A DNA stretch of 64,000 nt from Nesterenkonia sphaerica (GTDB taxonomy: Bacteria; Actinomycetota; Actinomycetes; Actinomycetales; Micrococcaceae), in NCBI RefSeq assembly GCF_005771565.1, contig NZ_VAWA01000003.1, positions 62,001-126,000 of the forward strand, written 5' to 3'. The notes under the pieces are model-generated. The model did not search any database. It saw only the letters and a list, made by a program, of their open reading frames with translations, and was not told where the DNA came from. Positions 26,418-35,434 of this stretch are shown one piece after another. Within the stretch, counting starts at the first letter, position 1. Every line of letters begins with the position of its first letter. The position numbers and the translations under genes are program-made.

Positions 26418-27623
26418 ATGCACCCCCTGCACGCCACGACGTCGGCACCGGAGTCCACGAACACGTCGGTGCTCGAGGAACCCCTTGAGCTCCTCGAGTT
26501 AGCGCGCCACCTCGGCCCTGAGGAACGTGAGCGCCTGCGCCAAATCGAGGCACATGCACAGGCCCACATCCGCCACCAGAGCATCGAGCCGTGGAACCAG
26601 GAGACACTGCCTCTGCACATGCTGCAGCCGCTAGGGGAACTGGGGCTCGGCGAGCTGTTCACCGGTGATTCCTCACAGCTGTTCCAGGGACTGGCCCACG
26701 CGGCACTGGCTCGGGCCGATGTCTCCTTCTCGGCGATTATCGGCATCCACAATGAGCTGATTGTGGGCACCATCGAGTCACTGGGATCAACTGAGCAGCG
26801 TCAGCGGTGGCTTCCCGGGCTCAAGCGTCTGACCACCCTGGGCGCCTTCTGCCTCACAGAACCAGAGCACGGTTCCGACATCGCGGGAGGACTGGCCACC
26901 TCCGCCACATTGGAAGGAGACCAGTGGCACATCCGGGGGTCCAAGCGCTGGATCGGCCTCGGCACCGTCGCTGAGGTGGCGGTGATCTGGGCCCGTGACA
27001 CCGCTGACGGCCAGATCAAGGGCTTCCTTGTTCCCACTGACACCCCGGGCTACCACGCACAGAAGATCACCCACAAGACGGGGCTGCGCATCATGCAGAA
27101 CGCCGAGGTCGAGCTGGACCTCAGCGTCCCAGCATCGGCGCTGATGCCCAAGGCCACCAGCTTTGCCGCCACCAGCGAAGGTCTCCGCGGCTCACGGGCC
27201 TGGGTCGGATGGCAGGCCGTGGGCGCTCAGCAGGCACTGCTCGACCTCGCCCGCAGCTATGCGCTGAACCGAGAGCAGTTCGGGCAGCCCTTAGCCGCCT
27301 TCCAGCTGGTGCAGACTGCCCTGGCCACCATGGCAGGCAATCTCGCAGTCTCCACGGCGCTGATGGGCGAGTTGACCCGGCTGCAGGAGGAAGGCCGCCT
27401 GACCATGCTGCGGGCCAGCCTGGCGAAGGCCACCTTGACCCGGTTGGCCCGCGAATCAGCAGCGACAGCCCGCGATGTGCTGGGCGGAAATGGGATACTC
27501 AGCACTCACGAAGTGGCCAAGATTGCCGGCGACATCGACGCCATCTACACCTACGAGGGAAGCTACGGCATTAATATGCTGATTGCGGGCCGGGCGCTGA
27601 CCGGTGTCTCAGCCTTTGTCTGA
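26418..27623 (+). CDS. Acyl-CoA dehydrogenase (glutaryl-CoA-dehydrogenase-like)
   Basis: The 401-residue flavoprotein oxidises an acyl-CoA to its 2-enoyl-CoA. Key blocks are FCLTEPEHGSDIAGG (FAD contact), WIGLGTVAEVAVIWARD, YALNREQFGQPLAAFQLVQ and the catalytic glutamate in YTYEGSYGINMLIAGRALTG. The Glu in TYEG followed by GRAxTG is the pattern of glutaryl-CoA and related dehydrogenases, though branched-chain acyl-CoA is also possible here. GGAG seven bases upstream favours the ATG at 26418 over the GTG at 26415. It is transcribed alone, divergent from marR, and its stop codon lies in a terminator stem. Confidence 0.9.
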   Translation: MHPLHATTSAPESTNTSVLEEPLELLELARHLGPEERERLRQIEAHAQAHIRHQSIEPWNQETLPLHMLQPLGELGLGELFTGDSSQLFQGLAHAALARADVSFSAIIGIHNELIVGTIESLGSTEQRQRWLPGLKRLTTLGAFCLTEPEHGSDIAGGLATSATLEGDQWHIRGSKRWIGLGTVAEVAVIWARDTADGQIKGFLVPTDTPGYHAQKITHKTGLRIMQNAEVELDLSVPASALMPKATSFAATSEGLRGSRAWVGWQAVGAQQALLDLARSYALNREQFGQPLAAFQLVQTALATMAGNLAVSTALMGELTRLQEEGRLTMLRASLAKATLTRLARESAATARDVLGGNGILSTHEVAKIAGDIDAIYTYEGSYGINMLIAGRALTGVSAFV

Positions 27624-27630
27624 GACACCG
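27602..27630 (+). terminator. Hairpin over the acyl-CoA dehydrogenase stop codon
   Basis: CGGTGTCTCA (27602-27611) and TGAGACACCG (27621-27630) form a perfect 10-bp stem with a nine-base loop. The TGA stop is the first codon of the right arm. It separates this gene from the paaI promoter. No U-run follows. Confidence 0.6.
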
Positions 27631-27632
27631 CA

Positions 27633-27648
27633 TGTGCTTGACATCACA
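27633..27648. promoter_or_regulatory. CRP/GlxR-like box upstream of paaI
   Basis: TGTGCTTGACATCACA matches TGTGA-n6-TCACA at 9 of 10 positions. It ends 17 bases before the -35 of the paaI promoter, a position suited to an activator. Confidence 0.5.
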
Positions 27649-27665
27649 GAGTGACACTGCTTAGG

Positions 27666-27695
27666 TTGACTTACTGACCGATTGGTCTGTAATTA
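27666..27695 (+). promoter_or_regulatory. paaI-paaK-paaR promoter with PaaR-type operator (site A)
   Basis: A TTGACT -35 (27666-27671) and a TAATTA -10 (27690-27695) are separated by 18 bases. That spacer is filled by the palindrome ACTGACCGATTGGTCTGT (27673-27690). It closely matches three other sites in the window and the operator type described for actinobacterial PaaR. Repressor binding here would block RNA polymerase. Confidence 0.75.
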
Positions 27696-27719
27696 TCAGC
27701 AGTGACAGCAGGAGCACGT

Positions 27720-28196
27720 ATGACCCACGCCCATCAGGCCTCCCCCGCGACGCTCGACGGCGCCACCGGCTCCCCTGAGACACCCCGGCACACCATGCTG
27801 GCCGCCGACCGTTGCACGCAGTGGCTCGGCGCAGAGGTGCTCATTGCTGACCCCGGACACGCCAAGATTCAGATGACGGTTCGCCCGGAAATGACTAACG
27901 GATTCGACATTGTCCACGGCGGCATGATCTTCACCCTGGCCGATACCTGCTTCGCCATGGCGTGCAACCATCCTGAGGGTGACGAGGGGACCGTGACGGT
28001 CGCTTCCGGGGCCGACATCACCTTTCTGAAATCCGCGCGAGTCGGAGACGTGCTCACCGCGGAGGCCCACCCCGTCGCCCAAGCAGGCCGCAGCGGAGTC
28101 TACGACGTCGTCGTCACCCGTGCCGGTGAGACCGTTGCGGTCTTCCGCGGCCGTTCCCGCACCATTCCATTCCCGCAAGAAGGTGGATCACGATGA
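27720..28196 (+). CDS. paaI: Hydroxyphenylacetyl-CoA thioesterase
   Basis: The 158-residue hot-dog-fold thioesterase is thought to rescue CoA from dead-end hydroxyphenylacetyl-CoA or similar products of the phenylacetate pathway. The signature NGFDIVHGGMIFTLADTCFA with the conserved HGG and a catalytic Asp is complete, followed by GADITFLKSARVGDVLTAEA. AGGAG six bases upstream favours the ATG at 27720; a GTG at 27702 lies ten bases after the -10 and is less likely. The stop overlaps the paaK start by four bases. Confidence 0.92.
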   Translation: MTHAHQASPATLDGATGSPETPRHTMLAADRCTQWLGAEVLIADPGHAKIQMTVRPEMTNGFDIVHGGMIFTLADTCFAMACNHPEGDEGTVTVASGADITFLKSARVGDVLTAEAHPVAQAGRSGVYDVVVTRAGETVAVFRGRSRTIPFPQEGGSR

Positions 28197-29584
28197 GCAT
28201 CACCAGCGCCCCTGAGGGCGGCACCGTCCCCGCAGGCTCCGCTGCGGCCAATGCCGTGGCCGCAGCGATCACCGCGACCCAGCTGGAGCCCACCGCCGCC
28301 GGAGAGCCGGATGCCGAGGAGATGCTGAGCCGGGAAGAGATCGAGCGGATTCAGCTCACCCGCCTCCAGGCCACTGTCTCGCACGCCTACGAGAACATCA
28401 GCGCATACCGTGAACTCTACGACGCCCACGGAGTCACCCCTGCTGACCTGCAGACCCTGGAGGATCTGGCCAAGTTCCCGCTGACGGACAAAGAGTTCCT
28501 GCGCAACGCCTACCCCTTCAAGTCCTTTGCAGTGCCGATGGATCAGGTGCGGCGCATCCACGCCTCCTCCGGCACCACCGGCAAACCCACGGTGGTGGGC
28601 TATACCGAGGGTGACATCAGCCGCTGGGCCTCCCTGCTGGCCCGCTGCCTGCGCTTCTCCGGAGTCCGGCCCGGCGACATTGTGCACAACGCCTACGGCT
28701 ACGGTCTCTTCACCGGCGGCCTCGGTGCGCATTACGGCATTGAGAAGCTCGGCGGCACGGTCATCCCCATGTCCGGAGGCCAGACCGAGCGCCAGATTCA
28801 GCTGATCCAGGACTTCCGGCCCCGCGTCATCCTCTGCACGCCCACCTACTTGCTGGCTTTGGCCGATGCCTTCCGCAGCCAGGGCCTCGACCCGAGGGAG
28901 ACTTCCCTGGAGGTCGGCGTCCTCGGGGCGGAGCCGTGGACCGAGGAGATGCGCCGCGAAATCGAATCCGCCTGGAATATCACCGCGTGTGACATCTACG
29001 GACTCTCCGAAGTGATGGGGCCCGGTGTGGCCGGCGAGTCAGCGGCGAGCAAGGACGGCTCGACCATCTGGGAGGACCACTTCCGACCCGAGATCATTGA
29101 CCCCCTCTCCGAGGACGTGCTGCCCACCGGTGAGCACGGCGAGTTGGTCTTTACGACCTTGACCAAAGAGGCTCTGCCGGTGATTCGCTACCGCACCCAC
29201 GACCTCACCCGGCTCACCCCGGGCACCGACCGCCCCGGTCACCGCCGCATGGGACGCATCACCGGCCGCAGCGACGACATGATCATCCTGCGCGGAGTCA
29301 ACCTCTTCCCCACCCAGATCGAGGAGATCGCACTGGGGATCCGGGGTCTCTCCCCGCACTTCCAGCTCGAGCTCACCCGCCCGGGCACCATGGACCAGAT
29401 GACCGTGCACATCGAACGTCGCCCGGAGATGGACCGCGAGGAGGCTGAAGCCGCAGGTGCGGAGCTGGGCCGCCAGATCAAAGTCAAAGTGGGATCCAGT
29501 TGCCAGGTCAGGGTGGCCGAGCCCGAGACGCTCGCTCGGTCCTCCGGGAAGCTGCGCCGGATCTACGACCGGCGCCCCCGGTGA
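28193..29584 (+). CDS. paaK: Phenylacetate-CoA ligase
   Basis: The 463-residue AMP-forming ligase activates phenylacetate to phenylacetyl-CoA, the entry step of the paa pathway. After an Ala/Thr-rich extension of about 40 residues comes the family core LTRLQATVSHAYENISAYRELYD. The ATP loop is HASSGTTGKPTVVGYT, and NAYGYGLFTGGLGAHYG, GAEPWTEEMRREIE, IYGLSEVMGPGVAGE and the C-terminal RSDDMIILRGVNLFPTQIEE follow. All are typical of PaaK. It is the second gene of paaI-paaK-paaR. Confidence 0.96.
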   Translation: MSITSAPEGGTVPAGSAAANAVAAAITATQLEPTAAGEPDAEEMLSREEIERIQLTRLQATVSHAYENISAYRELYDAHGVTPADLQTLEDLAKFPLTDKEFLRNAYPFKSFAVPMDQVRRIHASSGTTGKPTVVGYTEGDISRWASLLARCLRFSGVRPGDIVHNAYGYGLFTGGLGAHYGIEKLGGTVIPMSGGQTERQIQLIQDFRPRVILCTPTYLLALADAFRSQGLDPRETSLEVGVLGAEPWTEEMRREIESAWNITACDIYGLSEVMGPGVAGESAASKDGSTIWEDHFRPEIIDPLSEDVLPTGEHGELVFTTLTKEALPVIRYRTHDLTRLTPGTDRPGHRRMGRITGRSDDMIILRGVNLFPTQIEEIALGIRGLSPHFQLELTRPGTMDQMTVHIERRPEMDREEAEAAGAELGRQIKVKVGSSCQVRVAEPETLARSSGKLRRIYDRRPR

Positions 29585-29650
29585 GCGGTCTCCACGGGAT
29601 ACTCTGACAGCCGAACGATCAGCGACCACTCAGGGGAGCCCGCAGGAGCC

Positions 29651-30289
29651 ATGCCACCGCAGCGACGCCGCCAGGCCAGTGCCCACCGCCCACGCACCTC
29701 GCCCAAGCGCGGCCGCCCCGGATACGACCGGGAGACTCTGGTGCGGGTGTGTGTGGAGGTCTTCAATCTCCGCGGGTATGAGGCCACCTCCATGGGTGTC
29801 CTGGCCCAAGAGCTGGGTATCTCCAAGTCAGCCATCTACCACCACGTCAATTCCAAGGAAGAGATCCTCGATGCCGCACTGACCCACTCGCTCAGTGAGC
29901 TGGAGCGGGTGGTGGCCGAGGCCGAGGCGCTGGGCACCCCCGCAGTGGTGGAGCTGGAGACGATCATCAGGGAATCGGTCAATGTCCTCACTCGGTCGCT
30001 GCCATATGTCACGCTGCTGCTCAGGCTCCGCGGCAACTCCGAGCTGGAGACCGCAGCCTTGGCCCGACGCCGTGAGATCACCCGGCGCATCGCCGCGCTG
30101 ATCGCCCAGGCCCAGGCTGACGGCGATCTGCGCTCGGATATTGATGCCCGCACCGCCTCCCGACTGGCCATGGGTATGGTCAACTCCATCGTGGACTGGT
30201 ACCGCCCCGAACGAGCGGACTCCTCCGCCCCGGTCGCGGACGCGGTGATCGACCTTCTGCTGAGCGGTCTGCGCCGCGCCGCGAACTGA
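29651..30289 (+). CDS. paaR: TetR-family repressor of the phenylacetate regulon
   Basis: The 212-residue regulator has a basic N-terminal tail ([20 protein letters not shown]) and a TetR helix-turn-helix ([20 protein letters not shown] then [19 protein letters not shown]). The C-terminal ligand domain is all-helical. Its place behind paaK and the four palindromes at paa promoters make it the likely actinobacterial PaaR, which is released from DNA by phenylacetyl-CoA. That assignment is inference from context. GCAGGAG precedes the ATG. It is probably co-transcribed with paaI and paaK and so autoregulated through site A. Confidence 0.85.
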   Translation: MPPQRRRQASAHRPRTSPKRGRPGYDRETLVRVCVEVFNLRGYEATSMGVLAQELGISKSAIYHHVNSKEEILDAALTHSLSELERVVAEAEALGTPAVVELETIIRESVNVLTRSLPYVTLLLRLRGNSELETAALARRREITRRIAALIAQAQADGDLRSDIDARTASRLAMGMVNSIVDWYRPERADSSAPVADAVIDLLLSGLRRAAN

Positions 30290-30308
30290 AGCCCCGCTCT
30301 CTCCTCCG

Positions 30309-30324
30309 GGTGTTGTGGGTCACA
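30309..30324. promoter_or_regulatory. CRP/GlxR-like box upstream of paaA
   Basis: GGTGTTGTGGGTCACA matches TGTGA-n6-TCACA at 8 of 10 positions. It overlaps the -35 region of the paaA promoter. Confidence 0.35.
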
Positions 30325-30336
30325 CCCCTTCTGGTA

Positions 30337-30358
30337 TATACTGAACGAACGGTCAGTA
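30337..30358 (+). promoter_or_regulatory. paaA promoter -10 with PaaR-type operator (site B)
   Basis: A TATACT -10 (30337-30342) overlaps the left half of TACTGAACGAACGGTCAGTA (30339-30358; 16 of 20 symmetric). A weak TTGTGG -35 lies 18 bases upstream (30313-30318). AGGAGG and the paaA ATG follow directly, so repressor binding would cover the transcription start. Confidence 0.75.
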
Positions 30359-30375
30359 ATTCAGGAGGTTCCGCA

Positions 30376-31410
30376 ATGTCCAATGAGAAGCCAGATCTGC
30401 GCGCCGTCGACACCACGCATGGGTCCATCACAGAACAGGCGCAGGCCGCCGCCGACGACGCCCGGGTGGGTTGGGAGCATTTCCAGCAGCTCATGGAGGA
30501 GGATAAGCGCGTCGAGCCGCGAGACTGGATGCCGGAGCAGTACCGCAAGACACTGGTGCGCCAGGTCTCCCAGCACGCGCACTCTGAGATCATCGGCATG
30601 CAGCCCGAAGGCAATTGGATCTCACGGGCTCCTTCGCTGAAGCGCAAGTCTGTGCTGATGGCCAAGGTCCAGGACGAGGCTGGCCACGGCCTCTATCTCT
30701 ATTCGGCCGCTGAGACATTGGGCACCTCCCGGGATGAGATGTATCAGCAGCTCTACACCGGTAAAGCCAAGTACTCCTCCATCTTCAACTACCCGGCTCG
30801 CACCTGGGCCGACGTGGGCGCCATCGGCTGGCTGGTGGACGGGGCCGCGATCACCAACCAGGTCCCGCTGTGCCGTGCCTCCTACGGTCCCTACGGGCGT
30901 GCGATGGTCCGGGTCTGCAAGGAAGAGTCCTTCCACCAGAGGCAGGGCTGGGAGATTCTCTACACCCTCTCCCACGGAACCCCCGCCCAAAAGCAGATGG
31001 CACAGGACGCCGTCGACCGCACCTACGGCCCTGCCCTGCAGATGTTCGGCCCGCCCGACGCAGACTCACCGAACTCACAGCAGTCCATGGCCTGGAACAT
31101 CAAGCGCTTCTCCAACGATGAGCTGCGTCAGCGCTTTGTGGACATGATCGTCCCGCAGGCCGAGGCGCTGGGGCTGACCCTGCCCGATCCAGAGCTGAAA
31201 TGGAACGAGGAACGCGGCCACTACGACTACTCCGACCTGGACTGGGACGAGTTTTTCAGCGTGGTCAAGGGCAACGGTCCGTTGAACCACCAGCGACTGG
31301 CTCACTACCGGGCCGCGCGCGACAACGGCGCTTGGGTCCGTGAAGCCGCCGCAGCCTATGCAGCCAAACAGGCTGATTCCTCCCGCGACAGCGCACTGCT
31401 CAGCGCCTGA
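30376..31410 (+). CDS. paaA: Ring-1,2-phenylacetyl-CoA epoxidase subunit PaaA (catalytic)
   Basis: The 344-residue diiron subunit epoxidises the ring of phenylacetyl-CoA. Iron-ligand motifs are visible: [15 protein letters not shown] (EAGH) and [14 protein letters not shown] (ExxH), plus [19 protein letters not shown]. Length and overall pattern are typical. AGGAGG seven bases upstream sets the ATG at 30376. It heads paaA-B-C-D-E-G, directly controlled by site B. Confidence 0.97.
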   Translation: MSNEKPDLRAVDTTHGSITEQAQAAADDARVGWEHFQQLMEEDKRVEPRDWMPEQYRKTLVRQVSQHAHSEIIGMQPEGNWISRAPSLKRKSVLMAKVQDEAGHGLYLYSAAETLGTSRDEMYQQLYTGKAKYSSIFNYPARTWADVGAIGWLVDGAAITNQVPLCRASYGPYGRAMVRVCKEESFHQRQGWEILYTLSHGTPAQKQMAQDAVDRTYGPALQMFGPPDADSPNSQQSMAWNIKRFSNDELRQRFVDMIVPQAEALGLTLPDPELKWNEERGHYDYSDLDWDEFFSVVKGNGPLNHQRLAHYRAARDNGAWVREAAAAYAAKQADSSRDSALLSA

Positions 31411-31448
31411 CGCTTCTGACGTCCCCCTCGCCAAGAAAGGCCCGAACA

Positions 31449-31805
31449 ATGGCAAAGACTGATCCCACTGCCGCTGCCGACCACATCCCCGACGGTGGGG
31501 TGGTCATTGAGGATCCGGCCGACCACAGCGTCTGGCCTCTCTGGGAGGTGTTCGTCCGGTCCGCCCGCGGACTGTCCCACGTCCACGCCGGCTCGTTGCA
31601 CGCCCCCGATGCGGCGATGGCACTGCGCAACGCCCGTGACCTCTACACCCGCCGCAATGAGGGCACCTCCATCTGGGTCATTCCGGCAGCTGAGATCGTC
31701 GCCTCGGACCCGGACTCCAAGGGCGGCTACTTCGAATCCGCCAAGGGCAAGGCCTACCGCCATGCCACTTACTACACCCAGTCCGAGGGAGTGCCGCACC
31801 TGTGA
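31449..31805 (+). CDS. paaB: Phenylacetyl-CoA epoxidase subunit PaaB
   Basis: The 118-residue small subunit of the epoxidase complex has no catalytic metal site; it helps hold the assembly together. The family core WPLWEVFVRSARGLSHVHAG, DAAMALRNARDLYTRRNEG and SIWVIPAAEI is present. An N-terminal extension of about 25 residues is longer than usual. It follows paaA by 38 bases and its stop overlaps the paaC GTG. Confidence 0.95.
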   Translation: MAKTDPTAAADHIPDGGVVIEDPADHSVWPLWEVFVRSARGLSHVHAGSLHAPDAAMALRNARDLYTRRNEGTSIWVIPAAEIVASDPDSKGGYFESAKGKAYRHATYYTQSEGVPHL

Positions 31806-32647
31806 ACAGCGCAGCAGACTTCACCTCACAGGACTCCGCCACCCGCATCTCGGTGGGGGAAGCCATCACCCCCGAGAGCCTCGGCGCCAGCAGCGACCCC
31901 GCTCCTGAAGAGACGGCGCGCTATGCGCTGCTGCTGGGCGATGACTGCCTGATCCTGGCCCAGCGGCTGGGGCACTGGATCTCCCGTGCCCCCGAGCTGG
32001 AGGAGGATATCGCCCTGGGGAACATCGCCCTGGACCTGCTCGGACATGCCCGCTTCCTGCTGACCTACGCTGGCTCCGCATGGGGCAAGAGCGAGGATGA
32101 CCTTGCCTACTTCCGCTCCGAGGAGGAGTTCCGCTCCTGCCGTCTGGTGGAGCAGGACAACGGCGACTTCGCGCAGACCATCGCCCGTCAGCTGCTTTTC
32201 AGCTTCTACACCTACGAGCTCTATCAGCGCCTCGTCGACTCCGCCGACACCACGCTGGCAGCCGTTGCCGACAAGGCGCTGAAGGAGGTGGACTACCACC
32301 AGGACCACGCCGCACAGTGGCTATTCCGCCTCGGCGGAGGCACTGAGGAGTCCGCCCGGCGGATGCAAGCCGGACTGGAGGCCGTCTGGCCATACCTCGA
32401 GGAGCTCTTCGCCGACGTGGAGCCAACTGCCGCACTGGCGCAGCAGGGCATCGCGGTACTGCCCTCCTCGCTGCGGGAGCCGGTGCTGCACCGACTGCGG
32501 ACCACTATCGAAGAGGCCGGACTGCGTGTGCCTGAGGCCAAAGGCGCACTGGGAGCGGACCGAAGCGGTCGCTTCTCCGAACACCGCGGCTTCATTCTGG
32601 CTGAGATGCAGGTGCTGGCCCGTCAACACCCTGGCGCGACGTGGTGA
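31802..32647 (+). CDS. paaC: Phenylacetyl-CoA epoxidase subunit PaaC (structural)
   Basis: The 281-residue ferritin-like subunit pairs with PaaA in the epoxidase core. It shows LGDDCLILAQRLGHWISRAPELEEDIALGN in two parts, LDLLGHARFLLTYAG, EQDNGDFAQTIARQLLFSFY and KEVDYHQDHAAQWLFRLGGGTEES, all typical of PaaC. The GTG at 31802 overlaps the paaB stop by four bases. The first 25 residues are a variable extension. Confidence 0.95.
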   Translation: MNSAADFTSQDSATRISVGEAITPESLGASSDPAPEETARYALLLGDDCLILAQRLGHWISRAPELEEDIALGNIALDLLGHARFLLTYAGSAWGKSEDDLAYFRSEEEFRSCRLVEQDNGDFAQTIARQLLFSFYTYELYQRLVDSADTTLAAVADKALKEVDYHQDHAAQWLFRLGGGTEESARRMQAGLEAVWPYLEELFADVEPTAALAQQGIAVLPSSLREPVLHRLRTTIEEAGLRVPEAKGALGADRSGRFSEHRGFILAEMQVLARQHPGATW

Positions 32648-32661
32648 GCGGAGCGACCCTC

Positions 32662-33198
32662 ATGAGCGCAGTGACAGAGCACCCGCTGACCCCCGACGGC
32701 GTGCGCCCAGAGAACCCGGCCGACGCTGCGGTGTGGGATGCTGCCGCCCAGGTGGCAGACCCGGAGATTCCTGTGCTCAGCATCGCTGATCTCGGCATTC
32801 TGCGGGCCGCGGCCGCCACCCCCGACGGCGCCGTCGTCATCATCACTCCCACCTACTCCGGCTGCCCGGCCATGGAGACCATCACCACCGATGTTGGCGC
32901 AGCGGTGCGCGCCGCCGGTTACGCCGAGGTCCGGGTGGAGACCGTTCTCACCCCCGCCTGGACCACCGACTGGATGACGGAGGATGGCAAGCGGAAGCTG
33001 CGCGAATACGGCATCACTCCTCCCAGCGGCACAGCCCCGGTCCGCGGCGGCCCGGTGCGCGTGGGACTGAGCGTGAAGTGCCCGCGGTGCGACTCGCTGC
33101 AGACCCAGGAGCTGGCCCGCTTCGGCTCCACCGCGTGCAAGGCCCTGTACCAGTGCCGCAGCTGTTTGGAACCCTTCGACTACTTCAAGGTGCTGTAA
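32662..33198 (+). CDS. paaD: Phenylacetate degradation protein PaaD (MIP18-like)
   Basis: The 178-residue protein has a DUF59/MIP18 domain (VADPEIPVLSIADLGILR, TPTYSGCPAMETI) and a C-terminal four-cysteine cluster (KCPRCDS, then CKALYQCRSCLEPF). PaaD is thought to help mature the iron or iron-sulfur centres of the epoxidase. I chose the ATG at 32662 with GGAG nine bases upstream. GTG codons at 32641 and 32644, the latter overlapping the paaC stop, are alternatives. The stop overlaps the paaE start (TAATG). Confidence 0.93.
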   Translation: MSAVTEHPLTPDGVRPENPADAAVWDAAAQVADPEIPVLSIADLGILRAAAATPDGAVVIITPTYSGCPAMETITTDVGAAVRAAGYAEVRVETVLTPAWTTDWMTEDGKRKLREYGITPPSGTAPVRGGPVRVGLSVKCPRCDSLQTQELARFGSTACKALYQCRSCLEPFDYFKVL

Positions 33199-34376
33199 TG
33201 ACTCTCGAAACCCCCACCACTGACGCCGGCCCCGCTGCCCGGCGCCGTGCCACCTTCGCCCCGCTGCGGGTGCAAGAGGTGCGCAAACTCACCGCCGATT
33301 CCGTGGAGGTCACGTTCGAGGTGCCGGAGCACCTGACGGATGACTTTGACTACGCCCCGGGGCAGTACGTGGCGCTGCGCACTGAGATCGACGGCCATGA
33401 GGTGCGGCGTTCCTACTCCATCTGCACCGAGCCGGTCCCCGGTGAGATCCGGGTAGCGGTCAAGCGGGATATCGGCGGGGTCTTCTCCACCTGGGCCAAC
33501 GAGCACCTGGCTGCCGGGGACACCCTTGAAGTGATGAACCCTTCCGGAGCCTTCATCTCCAAGACGGCGCTGACGTCTATGAATCACCCCGACGAGTTGG
33601 CCGAGGAGGCAGTCTCCCGGCACACCAGCCCTCGGCTGGTCGCGTTCGCAGCGGGCTCCGGGATCACCCCGATCATGGCCATTGCGCGGTCTGTGCTGCG
33701 AGCCTCGGACCAGACCACATTCGAGCTGGTCTACGCCAACCGTTCCGCTGCTGATGTGATGTTCGCCGAGGAGCTGGGAGACCTCAAGGACCGGTATCCC
33801 TCCCGGTTCGCCGTCCATCACGTGCTCTCCCGGGAGCAGCGGCTGAATCCCCTGCTGACCGGCCGGATCGACGCCGAGAAGCTCACCGCGCTGCTGGACC
33901 ACGTACTGCTGCCCGAGCAGACTGATGAGTGGTTCCTCTGCGGACCCTTCGAACTGGTCCAGCTGGTCCGGGATGAGCTCGCCGCCCGCGAGGTGCCCGC
34001 TGACAATGTGAGATTCGAACTGTTCTCCACCGGCCGCCCGGACCGTCCTACCGGTCAGCAGGGCCGACGGGTCCAAGAGGCCGACGGTGGGCCCACCCGC
34101 CGTATTGAGTTCACCCTCGACGGGCTCACCGGCCAGGTCGACTCCCCGGCCGGCTCCGGTGAGACTGTGCTCAATGCCGCGCTGCGGCAGCGCTCCGATG
34201 TCCCCTTTGCATGTGCCGGCGGAGTCTGCGGGACCTGCCGGGCCAAAGTCGTCTCCGGAGATTTTGAAATGCAGGAGAATTACGCCCTGGAGTCCGACGA
34301 GATCGAACGCGGCTACGTACTGACCTGTCAGACTCGACCCACCTCAGACCGCCTCGTCGTCGACTACGACGCCTGA
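33198..34376 (+). CDS. paaE: Phenylacetyl-CoA epoxidase reductase subunit PaaE
   Basis: The 392-residue reductase passes electrons from NADPH through FAD and a [2Fe-2S] centre to PaaA. The flavin site is RRSYSICTEP, the nucleotide site is AAGSGITPIMAIA, and the C-terminal plant-type ferredoxin has CAGGVCGTC with a fourth cysteine in VLTCQT. The ATG at 33198 overlaps the paaD stop by one base. Longer frames upstream read inside paaD and are rejected. Confidence 0.96.
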   Translation: MTLETPTTDAGPAARRRATFAPLRVQEVRKLTADSVEVTFEVPEHLTDDFDYAPGQYVALRTEIDGHEVRRSYSICTEPVPGEIRVAVKRDIGGVFSTWANEHLAAGDTLEVMNPSGAFISKTALTSMNHPDELAEEAVSRHTSPRLVAFAAGSGITPIMAIARSVLRASDQTTFELVYANRSAADVMFAEELGDLKDRYPSRFAVHHVLSREQRLNPLLTGRIDAEKLTALLDHVLLPEQTDEWFLCGPFELVQLVRDELAAREVPADNVRFELFSTGRPDRPTGQQGRRVQEADGGPTRRIEFTLDGLTGQVDSPAGSGETVLNAALRQRSDVPFACAGGVCGTCRAKVVSGDFEMQENYALESDEIERGYVLTCQTRPTSDRLVVDYDA

Positions 34377-34413
34377 CCCAGCCAGCCGACGCCACCGCGT
34401 GAGGGAGCAGACG

Positions 34414-35184
34414 ATGATTGACCTGACCATCCGAGACGACTGTGCCGAGGTGGTGCTCAACGCGCCGCAGAAGCTGAATTCGCTCAACGAGCAGGCACTC
34501 GAGGAACTCGACGCCGCCTACCGCGAAGCAGAGGAGGCCGGGGTCCGAGCCCTGCTGCTGCGTGGTGAGGGCCGCGGTTTCTGCGCCGGGCGGGACATCT
34601 CCGCTGTGGATCCACAAAGCGACGACGTGCTGGGATACCTGGGCGGGAAGGTCACGCCGCTGCTGCAGCGCATGGCGAGCTTCCCCGCGCCCACCTTCGC
34701 CGCCGTCCACGGGGCCTGCCTGGGCGTGGGACTGGGACTGGCCATCGCCACCGACGTGGTCTACGTCGCCGAAGACGCCAAGATCGGCTCCCCCTTCGCA
34801 GCACTGGGCGCCACCCTTGACTCCGGCGGGCACGCCCTGTTCGTGGAGCGGCTCGGCGCGCACCGGACCCTGGACCTGATTTACACCGCAGAGCTGATGT
34901 CAGGGCAGGAAGCTGTGACGTCCGGGCTCTTCTCCCGTGCAGTACCCGCCGAGTCGCTGGTTCCCTTCGCCAAGGACAAGACGCAGACTGCCGCCCGGGG
35001 AGCCACCCTGGCTTTCCGCGAGTCCAAGAAGCTGGTGGCCCAGATCCGCGATGAGCGCATCGGCCTGTGGGAATCGCTGACCGCGGAGAACCACGCGCAG
35101 GCGGCACTGTGCGCCTCGGCAGACTACATCGAAGGGTTTGCCGCATTCCAACAGAAGCGGACCCCGGCCTTCAGCGGACAGTAG
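34414..35184 (+). CDS. paaG: Ring-epoxyphenylacetyl-CoA isomerase
   Basis: The 256-residue crotonase-fold enzyme isomerises the ring epoxide to oxepin-CoA. It has the oxyanion loops GRGFCAGRDIS and HGACLGVGLGLAIAT but lacks the two glutamates of hydratases. Instead it has an aspartate in GATLDSGG, the PaaG pattern. GGAG seven bases upstream sets the ATG at 34414. It follows paaE by 37 bases and is the last gene before a strong terminator. Confidence 0.9.
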   Translation: MIDLTIRDDCAEVVLNAPQKLNSLNEQALEELDAAYREAEEAGVRALLLRGEGRGFCAGRDISAVDPQSDDVLGYLGGKVTPLLQRMASFPAPTFAAVHGACLGVGLGLAIATDVVYVAEDAKIGSPFAALGATLDSGGHALFVERLGAHRTLDLIYTAELMSGQEAVTSGLFSRAVPAESLVPFAKDKTQTAARGATLAFRESKKLVAQIRDERIGLWESLTAENHAQAALCASADYIEGFAAFQQKRTPAFSGQ

Positions 35185-35203
35185 GACGGACAAGTCCACG
35201 TAG

Positions 35204-35245
35204 TGAAATCCTGCGCCGCAATCCGCACTGCGGCGCAGGATTTCA
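35204..35245 (+). terminator. Strong terminator after paaG
   Basis: A perfect 17-bp stem: TGAAATCCTGCGCCGCA (35204-35220) with TGCGGCGCAGGATTTCA (35229-35245), eight-base loop. It ends the paaA operon. The remaining gap to the malic enzyme gene (35246-35434) shows no gene; it contains an isolated PaaR-like half-site (ACTGACC near 35279), which I do not count. Confidence 0.8.
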
Positions 35246-35434
35246 ATTACTCTGTCAGAGACGGTCTAAAGAAAGTACTGACCACTGCGACGGCGTGGAG
35301 AACCGACGATCTCGGCACCCACGGCAGCGCACGGCCGGGGCACTCGGCCCACCCAATGATGTGTGGGGGCTCCCGCGGGATCCGCGATGCGCCGTGTCGA
35401 CCCGAACAGTTACTTTCAAGGAGAGCACTTTCTC

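Noticed and set aside
29600-29630. Weak PaaR-like sequence just before paaR
   Set aside because: CTGACAGCCGAACGATCAG matches too few consensus positions, and paaR is well placed to be read from site A.
35270-35290. PaaR-like half-site before the malic enzyme gene
   Set aside because: Only one half (ACTGACC) is present and the mirror half is missing.
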